Source: CBDIHP01 sp965279195
Lineage (GTDB): Bacteria; Planctomycetota; Planctomycetia; Isosphaerales; Isosphaeraceae
Assembly: GCA_965279195.1 (NCBI GenBank)
Contig: CBDIHP010000040.1
Location: forward strand, 231,180-295,179
Length of the DNA stretch: 64,000 nt
Direction of reading: 5' to 3'
Made by a program: the position numbers and the translations under genes
Part shown: in pieces, positions 26,560 through 34,891 of the stretch
How the letters are laid out: every line of letters starts with the position of its first letter
Position numbering within the stretch: position 1 is the stretch's first letter
Notes under the pieces: model-generated
Told to the model about the DNA's origin: nothing
What the model saw: only the letters and a program-made list of their open reading frames with translations
The model's database searches: none

Positions 26560-26610
26560 GCCGGTTTTCAGGCGGGCGCAAGCGCACCGGAACCGGCGTT
26601 GAAAACCGGC
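26560..26610. repeat. Inverted repeat between divergent genes
   Basis: GCCGGTTTTCA (26560-26570) is repeated inverted as TGAAAACCGGC (26600-26610), 29-nt spacing. It lies in the 308-base intergenic region between the phosphatase and the PEP-CTERM gene and may be a regulatory or hairpin element. Confidence 0.5.
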
Positions 26611-26774
26611 AAGGCCCGGTTCCAGGAACCGCTCACCGGCTCGTATGAATGAGTCGTCCATCGGCGAGGCGGGCTTCGATGCCCCGGCCGTCGCAGGGCG
26701 CAGGGGCTTCCCATTCCGCGCCCTGCAATCTATATGTCGCGACCGTCCCCCCGGTCGCCAGGATGCCTTCTCGC

Positions 26775-27548
26775 ATGACGACGCGTAACCGTGCCTTTTC
26801 CGCCTCGATGCGCCCCTGGTTCGTCGCGGGCATTTCGGCTCTCTTCCTCGCCCTCGACCACTCACCCGCCCGTGCGGGGATCCTCGTGACGCTTGAGGCG
26901 CCCAAGGTCCAGGCGACGCAGGTCAGCGGGACTACGGTGGTGACGTTCGACGCGGTCACGACCGGCCGATACACCTCGCTGAGCACGGCGATCGGCACCT
27001 ACACCAGCCCCGGCATGCAGATCGTCGCATCCGACCAGTTCGGCGGGGCGGATAAGACCCGGTATTTCTCGGTCGGTGCGCAGAGCGCCCAGACCACGGC
27101 GACCCTGACCCTCTCGGCCACCGCCGCGTACTTCGGCTTCCTCTGGTGCGCGGGCGATGCCCAGAACAATCTCGACTTCTACATGAACGGGATCCAGATC
27201 GCGACCTTCAACACGGGGACCCTGCTGAACTTCATCGCCGGCTCGTCGAACTCTTCGCAGTACATGGGCAATCCCAATACCGGGCAGAACACCGCCGAGC
27301 CCTACGCGTTCGTCAACTTCTTCGCCGACGGCGGCACGACGTTCGACAAGATCGTCTTCCGCAACAATGGCACGAGCACGGGATTCGAGAGCGACAACCA
27401 CACGATTCGCGCCGCGGCGGTCAACCCGCCCACGGGAACGGTCGTCACGTCGATCGTCGTGGCGCCCGAGCCGTCGACCTGGTTCCTCGCCCTGGCCGCC
27501 TTGGGGCTCACCGGCGTGCGGGCCCTGCGGAGGCGCCGGGCGGCCTGA
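26775..27548 (+). CDS. PEP-CTERM secreted protein
   Basis: 257 residues if started at ATG 26775. The signal peptide is WFVAGISALFLALDHSPARA, followed by a beta-sandwich region rich in Thr, Ser and Asn (TLTLSATAAYFGFLWCAGDA, NNLDFYMNGIQIATFNTG) and the sorting signal VAPEPSTWFLALAALGLTGV with RRRR tail. That is a complete PEP-CTERM cassette, so an exosortase-type envelope export system is implied, though none is in this window. No catalytic domain is visible; a surface adhesin or matrix protein is likely. ATG 26763 and 26808 are alternative starts. Confidence 0.85.
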   Translation: MTTRNRAFSASMRPWFVAGISALFLALDHSPARAGILVTLEAPKVQATQVSGTTVVTFDAVTTGRYTSLSTAIGTYTSPGMQIVASDQFGGADKTRYFSVGAQSAQTTATLTLSATAAYFGFLWCAGDAQNNLDFYMNGIQIATFNTGTLLNFIAGSSNSSQYMGNPNTGQNTAEPYAFVNFFADGGTTFDKIVFRNNGTSTGFESDNHTIRAAAVNPPTGTVVTSIVVAPEPSTWFLALAALGLTGVRALRRRRAA

Positions 27549-27578
27549 GCAACAGGCCGCCGGCCACCCCATCCTCGA

Positions 27579-27923
27579 TCAGATGCGGTCTTCCTTCGCG
27601 GGGGCCGCGTTGCGGTCTTCCATCTTGCCGACCTTGTGCTCGACCGCGTGCAGGAGCCGCTCGAACGCGCCCGAGACCGACTCATCGAGGGCCGGCGAGC
27701 GGTGGTCGACGGCGATCGGCGGCAATCCGGCGAGGTGCAACTCGATCGAGCAGCGGATGTCGTCGCCCCCCTTCTGGGCGTTCATGTCCTGGAGATAGAC
27801 CTCCACGCGCCGGATGCGGTCGGCGTAGCGCTCGATCAGCGCCCCGTCCATCTCGGCCCGGACGTGGTCGGCCAGTGCTTCGCTGTTCTTGATGTGATTG
27901 TCGGTGCGGACCTGGAAATGCAT
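27579..27923 (-). CDS. HPF/RaiA-family ribosome-associated factor
   Basis: 114 residues, the short form without the C-terminal dimerisation domain of long HPF. MHFQVRTDNHIKNSEALADH, EGxx-type helix VRAEMDGALIERYADRIRRV and VEVYLQDMNAQKGGDDIRCSI give the beta-alpha-beta pattern of the family, and KxxxH-type helices follow. It would bind the 30S subunit and dampen translation in stress or stationary phase. It stands alone, 437 bases from the next gene upstream, and that gap holds a large nested palindrome. Confidence 0.8.
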   Translation of the reverse strand: MHFQVRTDNHIKNSEALADHVRAEMDGALIERYADRIRRVEVYLQDMNAQKGGDDIRCSIELHLAGLPPIAVDHRSPALDESVSGAFERLLHAVEHKVGKMEDRNAAPAKEDRI

Positions 27924-28150
27924 CGTCTGGCTCCTTGGCAAATCCCGCCTCGGGTCCGATCGGATCGGTCGGACAACGGGCGAACGCCCGCAGGAGAGTG
28001 AGGCAACCGGCATTCCACGGCGCCGGGAATCGGGCGAGCGGCCACGTCGCCGCCCTACCTCTCCCTGTATTATTCGCCGGATCCGCCAGGAAGATAGGGC
28101 CAGTCGGCACCATTCGCGAGCCAACTCCGATCGCCCCAATACGTCTTTCT

Positions 28151-28317
28151 GCGCTGGGCGAGCATCTCCCGATGCCGCCCGATCGATCGCCGAAGGGGAC
28201 AACCGGACCGGATCTCCCGATCCGTCGACATTCGCTACAGTCGACGGATCGGGAGATCCGGTTTCGTGGTACTACGCGTCATGGGACGGGTCGGCATCGG
28301 GAGATGCTCGCCCAGCG
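28151..28317. repeat. Nested perfect inverted repeats (26 bp outer, 23 bp inner)
   Basis: Outer arms CGCTGGGCGAGCATCTCCCG + ATGCCG at 28151-28176 and their exact complement at 28292-28317. Inner arms ACCGGATCTCCCGATCCGTC + GAC at 28207-28229 and exact complement at 28240-28262 around a 10-nt loop. The segments between arms do not pair well, so the transcript would form two stacked hairpins. The core word GATCTCCCGAT is shared by inner and outer arms in altered form (GCATCTCCCGATGC, GATCTCCCGATC). Confidence 0.85.
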
Positions 28318-28360
28318 CTACCGCGAGCCGACGGCGATCATCGGCCCTCCCACAGAAGGA

Positions 28361-29650
28361 TCACTTCTTGAGGAACCAGCCGGCCGCGAAGCCTGCACCG
28401 GCGGAGGCGGCGAGGGTGAAGAGCACGGTCAGGAGGGCGAGGCCGGGCCTGGTCTCGGCGAGGTTAGCCAGGGGGGCGAACCAGCCGGGGTACTCGGGCT
28501 TGACCTTGATGATCTGCGGCGGGGGCGGCGGGGTGGCCGGGGTCGGCGCGTGGGCGGCCTTGGCGGGTTCTTCGGTACGCTTCGAGGGCTCCGCGCCTTT
28601 TGGGGCCCGCGGTCGGATCAGGGCCTGGAGCGCCTCGGCGGCCTCACCGGCCGTCTGGTAGCGGTCCTGCGGGCGGCTCGCCAGGAGCTTATCGATCACG
28701 GCCACGACGCTCGCGGGGAGGTCGGGGCGGTAGTCGGTGATCGCCACATGCCGGCCGGAGATCCGGCGCCCGAGGCGTTCGATCGGGGTGTCGCCCGGGA
28801 ACGCCTGCTTGCCGGTGATCATGTGGTACATCGAGCAGCCGAGCGAGAACAGGTCGCTCCGGCCGTCGACTTCCCGGCCGCAGGCCTGCTCCGGCGACAT
28901 GTAGTCGACCGTGCCGACTGCGATGCCGTCGGCGGTGGCGAAGGTGGCCTGGTTGTCGGCCTCCATCAGCACGCCCAGGCCGAGGTCGAGCACCTTGACC
29001 TGCTTCTCCTCGTTCAGGAGCAAGTTCGAGGGCTTCACGTCGCGGTGGACGATCCCCTGGGCGTGGGCGTGGGCGAGGCCCAGAGCCGCCTGCGCGGCGT
29101 AGTTCACCACATCGGTCGCGGGGATCGGGCCTTCCTTCAGCCGCTGCCCCAGGCTGATGCCCGAGACGTGCTCCATGACGATGAACAGGATGCCGTTGGC
29201 CTGGTCGGCGTCGTAGGCGCGGACGACGTTGGGGTGGTCGAGCCGGCCGACCAGCCGCATCTCGCGCTGGAAGCGGGCGACGACGCGCTCGTTGGTGACG
29301 ATCTCGGGGGCGATGATCTTGAGGGCCACCACGCGGCCCATGAGCTGGTGCTGGGCCTTGTAGACGCGGCCCATCGATCCCGAGCCGAGGCGGTCGAGGA
29401 TGATGTACTTGCCCACGATCAGGCCGTGGGGTTTGTTGCTGAGGAAGCGGCGGACCTGATAGTCCGTCAGGATCTTATCGCGCACCAGGCGCTGGGCGAG
29501 CAACGACGCCTCGGTGGGGTATTCGCCGCTGAGGACCTTCGCCTTGAGCTCCGCGAACGCCTTGTCGGTCAGGACGCCCGAGGTGCGGATCACCGGCAGG
29601 AGGTCGGTCGGGACGGCATCGGCCGACTTGGACCGGTCGGAGGTCGCCAC
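28361..29650 (-). CDS. Hanks-type Ser/Thr protein kinase with C-terminal TM segment
   Basis: 429 residues. A helical N-terminal domain (residues 1-65) precedes the kinase fold: LDRLGSGSMGRVYKAQ (glycine-rich loop), VALKII, HPNVVRAYDAD, VMEHVSG, HRDVKPSNLLL, LDLGLGVLM (DLG replaces DFG), VGTVDYMSPEQACG (activation segment/APE) and SDLFSLGCSMYHM. The kinase is followed by a Pro-rich linker and a membrane anchor (LALLTVLFTLAASAGAGFAAGW). Substrates unknown; the LDLGLG variant of the metal-binding motif recurs in planctomycete kinases and is usually compatible with activity. GTG 29650 is preceded by GGGGAAG; an in-frame ATG at 29758 would add 36 residues. Confidence 0.88.
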   Translation of the reverse strand: MATSDRSKSADAVPTDLLPVIRTSGVLTDKAFAELKAKVLSGEYPTEASLLAQRLVRDKILTDYQVRRFLSNKPHGLIVGKYIILDRLGSGSMGRVYKAQHQLMGRVVALKIIAPEIVTNERVVARFQREMRLVGRLDHPNVVRAYDADQANGILFIVMEHVSGISLGQRLKEGPIPATDVVNYAAQAALGLAHAHAQGIVHRDVKPSNLLLNEEKQVKVLDLGLGVLMEADNQATFATADGIAVGTVDYMSPEQACGREVDGRSDLFSLGCSMYHMITGKQAFPGDTPIERLGRRISGRHVAITDYRPDLPASVVAVIDKLLASRPQDRYQTAGEAAEALQALIRPRAPKGAEPSKRTEEPAKAAHAPTPATPPPPPQIIKVKPEYPGWFAPLANLAETRPGLALLTVLFTLAASAGAGFAAGWFLKK

Positions 29651-30123
29651 GTGGATCTTCCCCCATGCTGAGGTCAATCGCGGAGCAGATGCGCGGAGGG
29701 GCAAACGCTGCCGGGAGGTCGGACGGATTGGATGCCTCGTTCTTACCGAACTTAGCATACGTTCCCAGTCGGCCGCAAATCAGTTCGAAAGACATCCCCA
29801 TCGGCTTTGACGGGGCTTCCGAATGTCCTGAACGGCGAAGCCCTCCTGTTGCGACACCCGTACCCCCGCGCGTGGCCTTTCGGCGACGCGGCTGAACACC
29901 GCATTAACATGCATGGAGTGATCCATTGTTGATGGCTGGCCGGCCGGAAGTCTGGACAAAGCCCGGGGTTGGGGACTAGGATCGCGTTCCGAAACGCGGA
30001 GGGGATCCGGGGGGCCTGCCCTCGGTCGTGGCTGTCGGCCCCCGACCCGATCCGCCCCACGCTCGACCCCCGGGCGCAACGCCTCGAACGCGCCGGGAGT
30101 CGACCCGTCCCCGGAGCCCGCCG
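29651..30123. other. Divergent intergenic region
   Basis: About 470 bases between divergent genes. Lower GC near 29890-29935 (CATTAACATGCATGGAGTG) with short palindromes (CATGCATG). No RNA gene or coding region is convincing. Confidence 0.35.
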
Positions 30124-31014
30124 ATGTCCGCCGCCGATCCCCAGGCGCCCCTGCGCTCGTTCGTCAAGAATCACGATTACTTCATCGGGATCGATAGCGA
30201 CGGCTGCGCCTTCGACACCATGGAGGTGAAGCACAAGGAGTGCTTCATCCCCAACATCATCCAGTACTTCGAGCTGGCCGCGATCTCCAAGTACGCCCGC
30301 GAGGCGGCCGAGTTCGTGAATCTGTACTCCAAGTGGCGGGGCATCAACCGCTTCCCCGCCCTGACCCGGACCTTCGACCTCCTCGCCGCCCGCCCCGAGG
30401 TCCAGCGCCGGGGGTTCCGGCTCCCGCCCGTCCCGGGCCTCCGCGCCTGGATCGAGCGCGAGACCAAGCTCGGCAACCCGACCCTCAAGGCCGAGGTCGC
30501 CAAGACCAACGACCCCGACCTGGCCGTGACCCTCGAATGGAGCGAGGCGGTCAACCGCACGGTCGGCGAGATCGTGCACAACGTCCCGCCCTTCCCGTTC
30601 ATGCGGGAGTCGCTCCAGACGATGGCCGAGAAGGCCGACGTCATGGTGGTCTCCGCCACCCCCGGCGAGGCCCTGGAACGCGAGTGGGCCGAGCACGACC
30701 TGTCGAAGCACGTCGGCCTGATCGCCGGCCAGGAACTCGGCAGCAAGAAGGAGCACCTCGCCCTGGCTGCCGTCGGTCGTTATGAGCTGTCGAAGATCCT
30801 CATGATCGGCGACGCCCCCGGCGACTATCAGGCCGCGAAGGCCAACGGCGTCCTCTTCTACCCCATCCTCCCGGGCCGCGAGGAAGAGTCCTGGCAGCTT
30901 TTCTACGAGGAGGCCCTCGGCAAGTTCTACGACGGCACCTACGCCGGGGCTTACATGGACGACCTCCTCAGGAAGTTCGACGCCCTCCTGCCCGAGACCC
31001 CGCCCTGGGCGTGA
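30124..31014 (+). CDS. HAD-superfamily hydrolase-like protein
   Basis: 296 residues. The N-terminal FIGIDSDGCAFDTMEVKHKE contains motif I DxDGC in place of DxDGT; MVVSATPGEALEREW fits motif II, a lysine lies in SKKEHLALAAV and ILMIGDAPGDYQAAKANGV is motif IV (GDxxxD). It is probably a phosphatase or phosphotransferase of the beta-phosphoglucomutase-like group, but Cys after the DxDG is unusual. Start at ATG 30124. A strong hairpin and then the PPi-PFK gene follow; no operon partner. Confidence 0.8.
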   Translation: MSAADPQAPLRSFVKNHDYFIGIDSDGCAFDTMEVKHKECFIPNIIQYFELAAISKYAREAAEFVNLYSKWRGINRFPALTRTFDLLAARPEVQRRGFRLPPVPGLRAWIERETKLGNPTLKAEVAKTNDPDLAVTLEWSEAVNRTVGEIVHNVPPFPFMRESLQTMAEKADVMVVSATPGEALEREWAEHDLSKHVGLIAGQELGSKKEHLALAAVGRYELSKILMIGDAPGDYQAAKANGVLFYPILPGREEESWQLFYEEALGKFYDGTYAGAYMDDLLRKFDALLPETPPWA

Positions 31015-31047
31015 TCCCGCAATCCACCAGGAGGTCGTTTCTGACAG

Positions 31048-31082
31048 GCGCTGGGCGCGGGTCTCCAGACCCCGCCCAGCGC
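31048..31082 (+). terminator. Hairpin downstream of the HAD gene
   Basis: GCGCTGGGCGCGGGTCT (31048-31064) pairs with AGACCCCGCCCAGCGC (31067-31082), with one bulged base and a 2-nt loop. It follows the stop by 33 bases; G-rich sequence follows instead of a U-tract. Confidence 0.55.
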
Positions 31083-31164
31083 GGGGGAGCCTCGCCCCGC
31101 GCCTTGTGTATTGTTCTGGCCCTCTCGAACGCATTCCCTAGTCCCTTTCTGACCGAGTCGCCCC

Positions 31165-32457
31165 ATGGCTTCGAAGAACGTCGTCGTCGCGCAGTCGGGC
31201 GGCCCGACCTGCGTCATCAACAACTCCCTCCGGGGGATCATCGAGTCGTGCAAGAAGGACCCGAAGACCTTCGGCACGGTCTACGCAGGGAACTTCGGCA
31301 TCGAGGGGGTCCTCAAGGAGGAGCTGATCGACCTCTCGGCCAGCCCGGCCGAGGAGATCGCCCTCCTGCGCACCTCGCCGGCGGCCGGCGGCATCGGCAC
31401 CTGCCGGTACAAGCTCAAGGCCGGACAGGATGAGGATTTCGCCCGCGTGGTCGAGGTCCTGAAGGCCCACGACGTCGGCTACTTCTTCTACATCGGCGGC
31501 AACGACTCCCAGGACACCGCCCACAAGGTCAGCGTCCTGGCCCACGAGAAGGGGCTGGACCTCGTCGCCGTCGGCGTCCCCAAGACCATCGACAACGACC
31601 TCGGCGACTCCGAGTTCACCCTGCTCGACCACTCGCCCGGCTACGGTTCGGTCGCCCGCTACTTCGCTCAGTATGTCCGGCAGGCCAACGAGGAGAACTC
31701 CGGCTCCTGCCCGGCCGACCCCGTCCTGGTGATCCAGGCGATGGGCCGGAAGATCGGCTACATCCCCGCCGCTGCGAGGCTCGCCGACCCCGACCGCGAG
31801 ATGCCGCTCCAGATCTACCTCTCCGAGGCCGGCGTCTCGCTCGAAACCCTCGGCCAGAACGTCATCAGGCAGCTCGAAACCGACGGCCGCTGCATCGTGG
31901 TCGTGAGCGAAGGATTCGACGTCGGCGACCTCGGCGCGACCCGCGACAATTTCGGCCACGTCCAGTTCAGCGCCAGCCAGACGACGGTCGCCCAGACGGT
32001 CGTGAACTACCTCAACACCCTCAAGTTCCCCGTCCCCGGCAAGGCCCGCGGCCAGGTCCCGGGCACCGACCAGCGCAACGCGATCGTCTATGCCAGCGTC
32101 GTCGACCTTGACGAGGCATACAATGTGGGCTGCCACGCCGTGACGATCGCCCGCGAGGTCGGCAACGGCTACATGGCCACGATCCTCCGCGACCGATCCA
32201 AGAGCGCCTACTCGATCACCTACGACAAGGTGCCCCTGGAGAAGGTCGCGAACTTCGACCGCAGCTTCCCGAAACACTGGGTCGCGGCCAACGGATATGA
32301 CGTCACCGACGAGTACATCGACTACGCCCGCCCCCTGATCGGCGAGGACTGGGTCAGCGTCCCGCAGGTCGGTGGCCTGGCCCGGTTCGCGAAGATCCAG
32401 AAGATCCTGGCCCGGCAATCGCTGCCGGCCTACATCCCCCAGACGTATCGCAAGTAA
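31165..32457 (+). CDS. 6-phosphofructokinase, pyrophosphate-dependent type
   Basis: 430 residues, the length range of PPi-PFK/clade-P enzymes. The diagnostic segments are VVAQSGGPTCVINNSLRGII, YIGGNDSQDTAHKVS (the phosphoryl-donor site GGNDS) and VGVPKTIDNDLG; Lys in PKTIDND is a hallmark of PPi use, where ATP enzymes have PGTIDND. IQAMGRKIGYIPAAARLADP holds the substrate-binding MGR. It interconverts fructose-6-phosphate and fructose-1,6-bisphosphate, reversibly with PPi. It supplies glycolytic flux in planctomycetes; gnd lies 24 kb away in the same window. ATG 31165 chosen. Confidence 0.92.
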   Translation: MASKNVVVAQSGGPTCVINNSLRGIIESCKKDPKTFGTVYAGNFGIEGVLKEELIDLSASPAEEIALLRTSPAAGGIGTCRYKLKAGQDEDFARVVEVLKAHDVGYFFYIGGNDSQDTAHKVSVLAHEKGLDLVAVGVPKTIDNDLGDSEFTLLDHSPGYGSVARYFAQYVRQANEENSGSCPADPVLVIQAMGRKIGYIPAAARLADPDREMPLQIYLSEAGVSLETLGQNVIRQLETDGRCIVVVSEGFDVGDLGATRDNFGHVQFSASQTTVAQTVVNYLNTLKFPVPGKARGQVPGTDQRNAIVYASVVDLDEAYNVGCHAVTIAREVGNGYMATILRDRSKSAYSITYDKVPLEKVANFDRSFPKHWVAANGYDVTDEYIDYARPLIGEDWVSVPQVGGLARFAKIQKILARQSLPAYIPQTYRK

Positions 32458-32476
32458 TCCGGACCCCAGCCATGGC

Positions 32477-32511
32477 GGGAGGGTCCTCAAGATTGGCCCG
32501 AGGACCCTCCC
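32477..32511 (+). promoter_or_regulatory. Hairpin that buries the uvsE ribosome site
   Basis: GGGAGGGTCCTC (32477-32488) pairs perfectly with GAGGACCCTCCC (32500-32511), a 12-bp stem with an 11-nt loop. The right arm holds GAGGA, the only Shine-Dalgarno-like word before ATG 32514, which begins three bases later. It could be a terminator of the upstream PFK gene, a translational control element or both. Confidence 0.5.
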
Positions 32512-32513
32512 CG

Positions 32514-33416
32514 ATGATCCGGCTCGGACTCTGCTGCATCTTCCGCGACGAGCCGATCAAGTTCCGAAACACCACGGCGACGGCCGTTTCCAAACTCAGC
32601 AAGGACGACGCCCGCCGCAAGCTCTCCGGGCTCTGCCTGGACAACGCCGACGCCCTGCTGGCCTCGGTGAAATACTGCGCGGCCCACGGAATCGGCTGTT
32701 TCCGGATCAACAGCCAGATCCTCCCCTTGCGGACGCACCCGGCCGTCGGCTACGACCCCGCCGGCCTCCCCGAGGGGCCCGAGATCGTCCGACGCTACAA
32801 ACTCGTCGGCGAGTTCAGCCGCGCCAACGACGTCCGCACCTGCTTCCACCCCGACCAGTTCGTGGTCCTGAACTCGAAGCGGCCCGACGTGGTCGAGGCG
32901 TCGCTCCGGGAGATCGAGTACCAGGCCGAGGTCGCCGAGTGGGTCAACGCCGACGTCATCAACATCCACGGCGGCGGGGCATTCGGCGACAAGGCCCTGG
33001 CGCTGGCCGACTTCGCCCGCAGCCTCGACCGCCTCTCCGATCGGGCCCGATCCCGCCTGACCGTCGAGAACGACGACTCCACCTACACCCCCGCCGACCT
33101 CCTCCCCCTCTGCCGATCGACCGGGATCCCGCTCGTCTACGACGTCCACCACCACCGCTGCCTGCCCGACGGCCTGACCGTGGAACAAGCCACCGCCGAG
33201 GCCCTCACCACCTGGACCCGCGAGCCCATGTTCCACCTCTCCAGCCCCCTCGAAGGCTGGGACGGCCCCAGGCCCGCAAGGCATCACGACTTCATCGACG
33301 TCGCCGACTTCCCCGCCTGCTGGCGCCCGCTCGACCTGACCGTCGAAGTCGAAGCAAAGGCCAAGGAGGCCGCCGTCCTCAAGCTCCGGAACGAGCTGGG
33401 GTCGGGTACGCTATAG
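32514..33416 (+). CDS. uvsE: UV DNA damage endonuclease (UvsE/UVDE)
   Basis: 300 residues, TIM-barrel nuclease of the AP-endonuclease-2 superfamily. Signatures: MIRLGLCCIFRDEPIKFRNT at the start, FRINSQILPLRTHP, CFHPDQFVVLNS, INIHGGGAFGDKA, RLTVENDDSTYTPADLL, VYDVHHHRCLPD and HHDFIDVADFPACW, which supply the metal-binding His, Glu and Asp residues. It nicks DNA 5' of UV photoproducts and other lesions to start light-independent repair. ATG 32514 gives the canonical N-terminus; an in-frame ATG at 32472 would bypass the hairpin but adds a non-homologous leader. Confidence 0.93.
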   Translation: MIRLGLCCIFRDEPIKFRNTTATAVSKLSKDDARRKLSGLCLDNADALLASVKYCAAHGIGCFRINSQILPLRTHPAVGYDPAGLPEGPEIVRRYKLVGEFSRANDVRTCFHPDQFVVLNSKRPDVVEASLREIEYQAEVAEWVNADVINIHGGGAFGDKALALADFARSLDRLSDRARSRLTVENDDSTYTPADLLPLCRSTGIPLVYDVHHHRCLPDGLTVEQATAEALTTWTREPMFHLSSPLEGWDGPRPARHHDFIDVADFPACWRPLDLTVEVEAKAKEAAVLKLRNELGSGTL

Positions 33417-33459
33417 ATAATAAATTTATGATATGATGATTGGTCTTCAGGGGCGGATC

Positions 33460-34719
33460 CTACGGTCGTTCCCTGAGCGCACCCGACATCCCCACGACCC
33501 CCGCCGCGACCAGGCAAATCAACCCCGACCACGCCATGACCGGGGGGACGGTGTAGGCCTGGGCCAGTTCCCCCGACGCCATCGCCCCGATCGGCACGGA
33601 GCCCGAGAAGGCGATCATCCAGATGCCCATGATCCGGCCCCGCAGGTGGTCGGGCACGGTCGTCTGGATGACCGTCTGCGTCGTCGAGTAGAAGACCACC
33701 GCCCCGTATCCGATCAGCATCAGGCAGACCGACCCCACCGGCATTCGCATCGCCGGGGAGACCGCCGGCGGCAGCATCGCCGAGCCGATCAGGGCCAGCG
33801 AGAATAGCGCCAGGCCGCCCAGGATCATCCGGTGCCTCCGGCCCGACGGCATCCCGCCCAGCGACGCCACCGTCAGGGCACCCACCGTCGCCCCGATCCC
33901 GCTCGACGCCAGAAGCAGGCTGAACCCGACCTCCCGGGTCCCGATCACGCGAGCGGCGTAGGCCGGGAGCATGGCCGAGTACCCCATACCCACGACCCCG
34001 AAGAAGCTCATCAGCCCGAACAGGGCCGCGATCCGTCGGTTCCGGAACAGGTATCCGACCCCCGCCCAGAAGTGGTCCGACCCCGGTTCCGGCGCCGGCA
34101 GGGCTCGCGAACCGGCCCGGATCATCAGGACGGCCGCGATCGACGCCAGGTAGCTCGCCCCGTTCAGCACGAAGCAGGTCGCCCCGCCGACCCTCGCCAG
34201 CACCACCCCCGCCAGCGCCGGCCCCACCACCCGCGAGGCGTTGAAAAGCCCCGTGTTCAGGGCGATCGCATTCATCAAACTGGACTTGCCCACCAGGTCA
34301 TACAGGAAGACCTGCCGGCTGGGCATCTCGAAGGTCGCGCAGATCCGGGCCAGGGCCACGATCAGGGCCATCTCCCAGACCGTCTCCACCCCATAGGCCA
34401 CCAGGGCCCCGAGGATGAACGCCAGCGCCATCTGGAGCACCTGGGTCACGACCAGCATCGTCCTGGGCCGGACCTTATCCGCCATCGCCCCGGCGAGCAG
34501 GCCGACGAGCAGCCCCGGCATGATGTTGGCCGTCTCGATCAGCCCGAGCATCCGCTCGGAACCGGTCTGTTCGAAGACGATCCAGCTCACGGCGGCGGCC
34601 TGGAGCCAGGTGCCGATCAGGCTGATCCCCTGGCCGATGTAGAACCGGCGGTAGTCCGCATTCCCGAGCGCGGCGAAGGTCCGCGACCGCATCGACACCC
34701 CGACCGTCGCCTGGCTCAT
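33460..34719 (-). CDS. MFS exporter (EntS/MFS_3-like)
   Basis: 419 residues, twelve predicted membrane segments. The opening RSRTFAALGNADYRRFYIGQ and GTWLQAAAVSWIVFEQTGSE, then LLVGLLAGAMADKVRPRTML, are typical of the MFS_3/enterobactin-exporter-like group; DHLRGRIMGIWMIAF in the second half is another conserved block. It likely effluxes a small hydrophobic compound or siderophore-like molecule. The short AT-rich stretch at 33417-33440 separates its end from uvsE. Divergent from the TIM-barrel gene at 34892. Confidence 0.88.
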   Translation of the reverse strand: MSQATVGVSMRSRTFAALGNADYRRFYIGQGISLIGTWLQAAAVSWIVFEQTGSERMLGLIETANIMPGLLVGLLAGAMADKVRPRTMLVVTQVLQMALAFILGALVAYGVETVWEMALIVALARICATFEMPSRQVFLYDLVGKSSLMNAIALNTGLFNASRVVGPALAGVVLARVGGATCFVLNGASYLASIAAVLMIRAGSRALPAPEPGSDHFWAGVGYLFRNRRIAALFGLMSFFGVVGMGYSAMLPAYAARVIGTREVGFSLLLASSGIGATVGALTVASLGGMPSGRRHRMILGGLALFSLALIGSAMLPPAVSPAMRMPVGSVCLMLIGYGAVVFYSTTQTVIQTTVPDHLRGRIMGIWMIAFSGSVPIGAMASGELAQAYTVPPVMAWSGLICLVAAGVVGMSGALRERP

Positions 34720-34891
34720 GAGCCTCCCAGCCCTTTCGTGTCATCCACCGCCAACGTCCCTCCCCGGCAATTATCGGCCAGAACGCGATTCCCGGCAATG
34801 CGAGCCGGCCGTCCGGGTTGAACCGGGGGGGCGACGGTTCCATAATGACGACACACAGGCCCTTGCCCCCGTTCGTGATAAGGCGAGACTC

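Noticed and set aside
28151..28317. Possible CRISPR-like array suggested by repeated CTCCCGATC words
   Set aside because: The words form two nested inverted repeats, not regularly spaced direct repeats with unique spacers.
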